DNA of 64,000 bases. Source: Sphingobium sp. V4 (GTDB lineage: Bacteria; Pseudomonadota; Alphaproteobacteria; Sphingomonadales; Sphingomonadaceae). The translations under genes and the position numbers were made by a program. Below the pieces are notes generated by a model that saw only the letters and a list, made by a program, of their open reading frames with translations, did not search any database and had not been told where the DNA came from. This document shows, one piece after another, positions 63,020 through 64,000 of this stretch. The stretch is from the NCBI RefSeq assembly GCF_029590555.1, contig NZ_CP081001.1, positions 930,001 through 994,000 on the forward strand, written 5' to 3'. How positions within the stretch are numbered: the stretch's first letter is position 1; each line of letters opens with the position of its first letter.

Positions 63020-64000
63020 ATGAATGCGCCGCCCCCTAGCACGGCTTTTGAGCCACGACAAACCTCCCTTGGTGCGGGGCCGTGGGCGTGGGCGCGGGCG
63101 GCGCTGGAAGCCGTCGAAAGCCGGCTGGAGTGCGAGCGCGAGCAGATCGGATTATGGGCGCCGGTGGGGGCGGGCTGCGGCATTGCGGCCTGGTTCCTGC
63201 TGCCGCACGCGATGGGCTGGCTCGCCTTCTGCTGCGCGGCGCTGGCGATGGCCTGTACGGGGACCATGTTGCCGGCGGGAGGGCGGTTGCGGCGGATGAT
63301 CGTGGCGGGCGCGATCCTGGCGTGCATGGGCTGTCTGCTGGTCTGGGGGAAGGCGAGCCTGCTGGGGCAGCCGCCGCTCGGCCGGGCGACATTCGTCGAA
63401 CTGACCGGGGACGTGCTGTCCGAGCGCCGCGTGCCGTCGCAGGCTATCGTGCGCGTCATGCTCCGGCCGGTCGCTGCGCCCGGCCTGCCCGCGAGGGTCA
63501 GGGTCAACATCGCGGATGCGGACGTGCCTGCCGGCCTGGGCGCTGGCGCGCGCATCCGGTTTCGCGTGCGGTTGATGCCGCCGGCGCCGCCATCCGTGCC
63601 GGGCGGCTATGATTTTGCCGCACGCGCCTATTTTCAGGGGATTGGCGCAACCGGAAGGGCGCTCAAGCCTGTGGAAGTCTTGCGTCCGTCGACTGCATCG
63701 CCGTCGCTGAGGGCGCGATTGTTCGGCCATATCGTGGAGCGCGTGGACGGGCCGGTCGAGGGGATCGCCGCTGCGCTGGCGACCGGGGATCAGGGCGCCA
63801 TCAGTGAGGCCGATGCGGAGGCGATGCGGCGGAGCGGCCTGGCCCATCTGCTGTCGATCAGTGGGCTGCACGTCACCGCGCTGATCGGCGCCGTGATCTT
63901 CCTGCTGATGCGCGTCATGGCGCTCAGCCGGCGCGCTGTGCTGGGCTGGCCGCTGATGCTGATCGCGGCGACCGGCGGGGCGCTGGCGGGGATCGGCTAC
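63020..64000 (+). CDS. ComEC/Rec2 family competence protein (N-terminal 327 residues)
   Basis: Channel for single-stranded DNA uptake in natural transformation. The gene runs past the right edge. From ATG 63020 ([18 protein letters not shown]) it has two or three N-terminal membrane helices (about 48-105), an OB-fold-like domain ([33 protein letters not shown]...), and the start of the Competence domain with [46 protein letters not shown], the family signature. It starts 16 bp from divergent gltX, so promoters overlap. Confidence 0.88.
   Translation, partial: MNAPPPSTAFEPRQTSLGAGPWAWARAALEAVESRLECEREQIGLWAPVGAGCGIAAWFLLPHAMGWLAFCCAALAMACTGTMLPAGGRLRRMIVAGAILACMGCLLVWGKASLLGQPPLGRATFVELTGDVLSERRVPSQAIVRVMLRPVAAPGLPARVRVNIADADVPAGLGAGARIRFRVRLMPPAPPSVPGGYDFAARAYFQGIGATGRALKPVEVLRPSTASPSLRARLFGHIVERVDGPVEGIAAALATGDQGAISEADAEAMRRSGLAHLLSISGLHVTALIGAVIFLLMRVMALSRRAVLGWPLMLIAATGGALAGIGY

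Overview
The window comes from a GC-rich alphaproteobacterium, most probably a sphingomonad (Sphingobium/Sphingomonas group). The evidence is the gene content and order: small DUF2842 and DUF1467 proteins, 6S RNA between zapA and the 5-formyl-THF cyclo-ligase gene, a tkt-gap-pgk-fba cluster, a full nuoA-N operon running into birA-coaX-rnj, and the REP-type palindrome CCCGTTCG..TGAGC..GTCGAA. Strain and species cannot be read from the sequence.

Bases 1 to about 12,295 are the early half of a prophage or phage-derived integrative element. It has integrated at the 3' end of a tRNA-Pro(CGG) gene (12296-12372), and the integrase lies against that tRNA. Two divergent operons leave a central immunity region (6.2-7.25 kb). 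The leftward operon carries a Cro-like regulator, a GapR/FtsK-gamma fusion, a cupin-like protein, a beta-class DNA methyltransferase, a Gp49-family protein, a RusA resolvase, two proteins holding separate DnaA domains, and the terminase small and (partial) large subunits. The rightward operon is a chain of small, mostly unknown genes with 4-bp start/stop overlaps, ending in the tyrosine integrase. Two pairs of 16-bp operators flank the repressor in mirror image. Iteron-like repeats inside the replication gene look like an origin. Head, tail and lysis genes and the second att site lie outside the window.

Bases 12.4-34.8 kb are host chromosome: a degenerate RadC-like protein, thyA, the branched-chain 2-oxoacid dehydrogenase genes (E1-alpha, E1-beta, E2, with palindromic repeats between and inside them), a permease, three tandem tRNA-Asp genes, aqpZ, a folate gene, 6S RNA and zapA. 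These are followed by central carbon metabolism (tkt, gap, pgk, class I fba), an MFS exporter, thiE, a CDF transporter, two cell-wall enzymes, efp and suhB.

Bases 34.9-52.9 kb are a tightly overlapped respiratory complex I operon (nuoA to nuoN), followed by birA, coaX, RNase J, a DUF1467 membrane protein and an AAC(6')-like acetyltransferase. Bases 53.3-60.1 kb hold an unusual set: an 890-residue membrane-anchored coiled-coil protein, an Hpt-like protein lacking its phospho-acceptor His, a membrane protein with a nucleotidyltransferase-like front half, a DUF2336-like protein and a histidine-kinase homologue whose phospho-acceptor His is Arg. The window ends with gltA, gltX and the start of comEC.

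The most notable signals are the split DnaA domains with internal iterons, the mirror-image operators with a probably leaderless Cro transcript, the GapR/FtsK-gamma fusion, a REP element read as protein in the E2 linker, and the pseudo-phosphorelay cluster.
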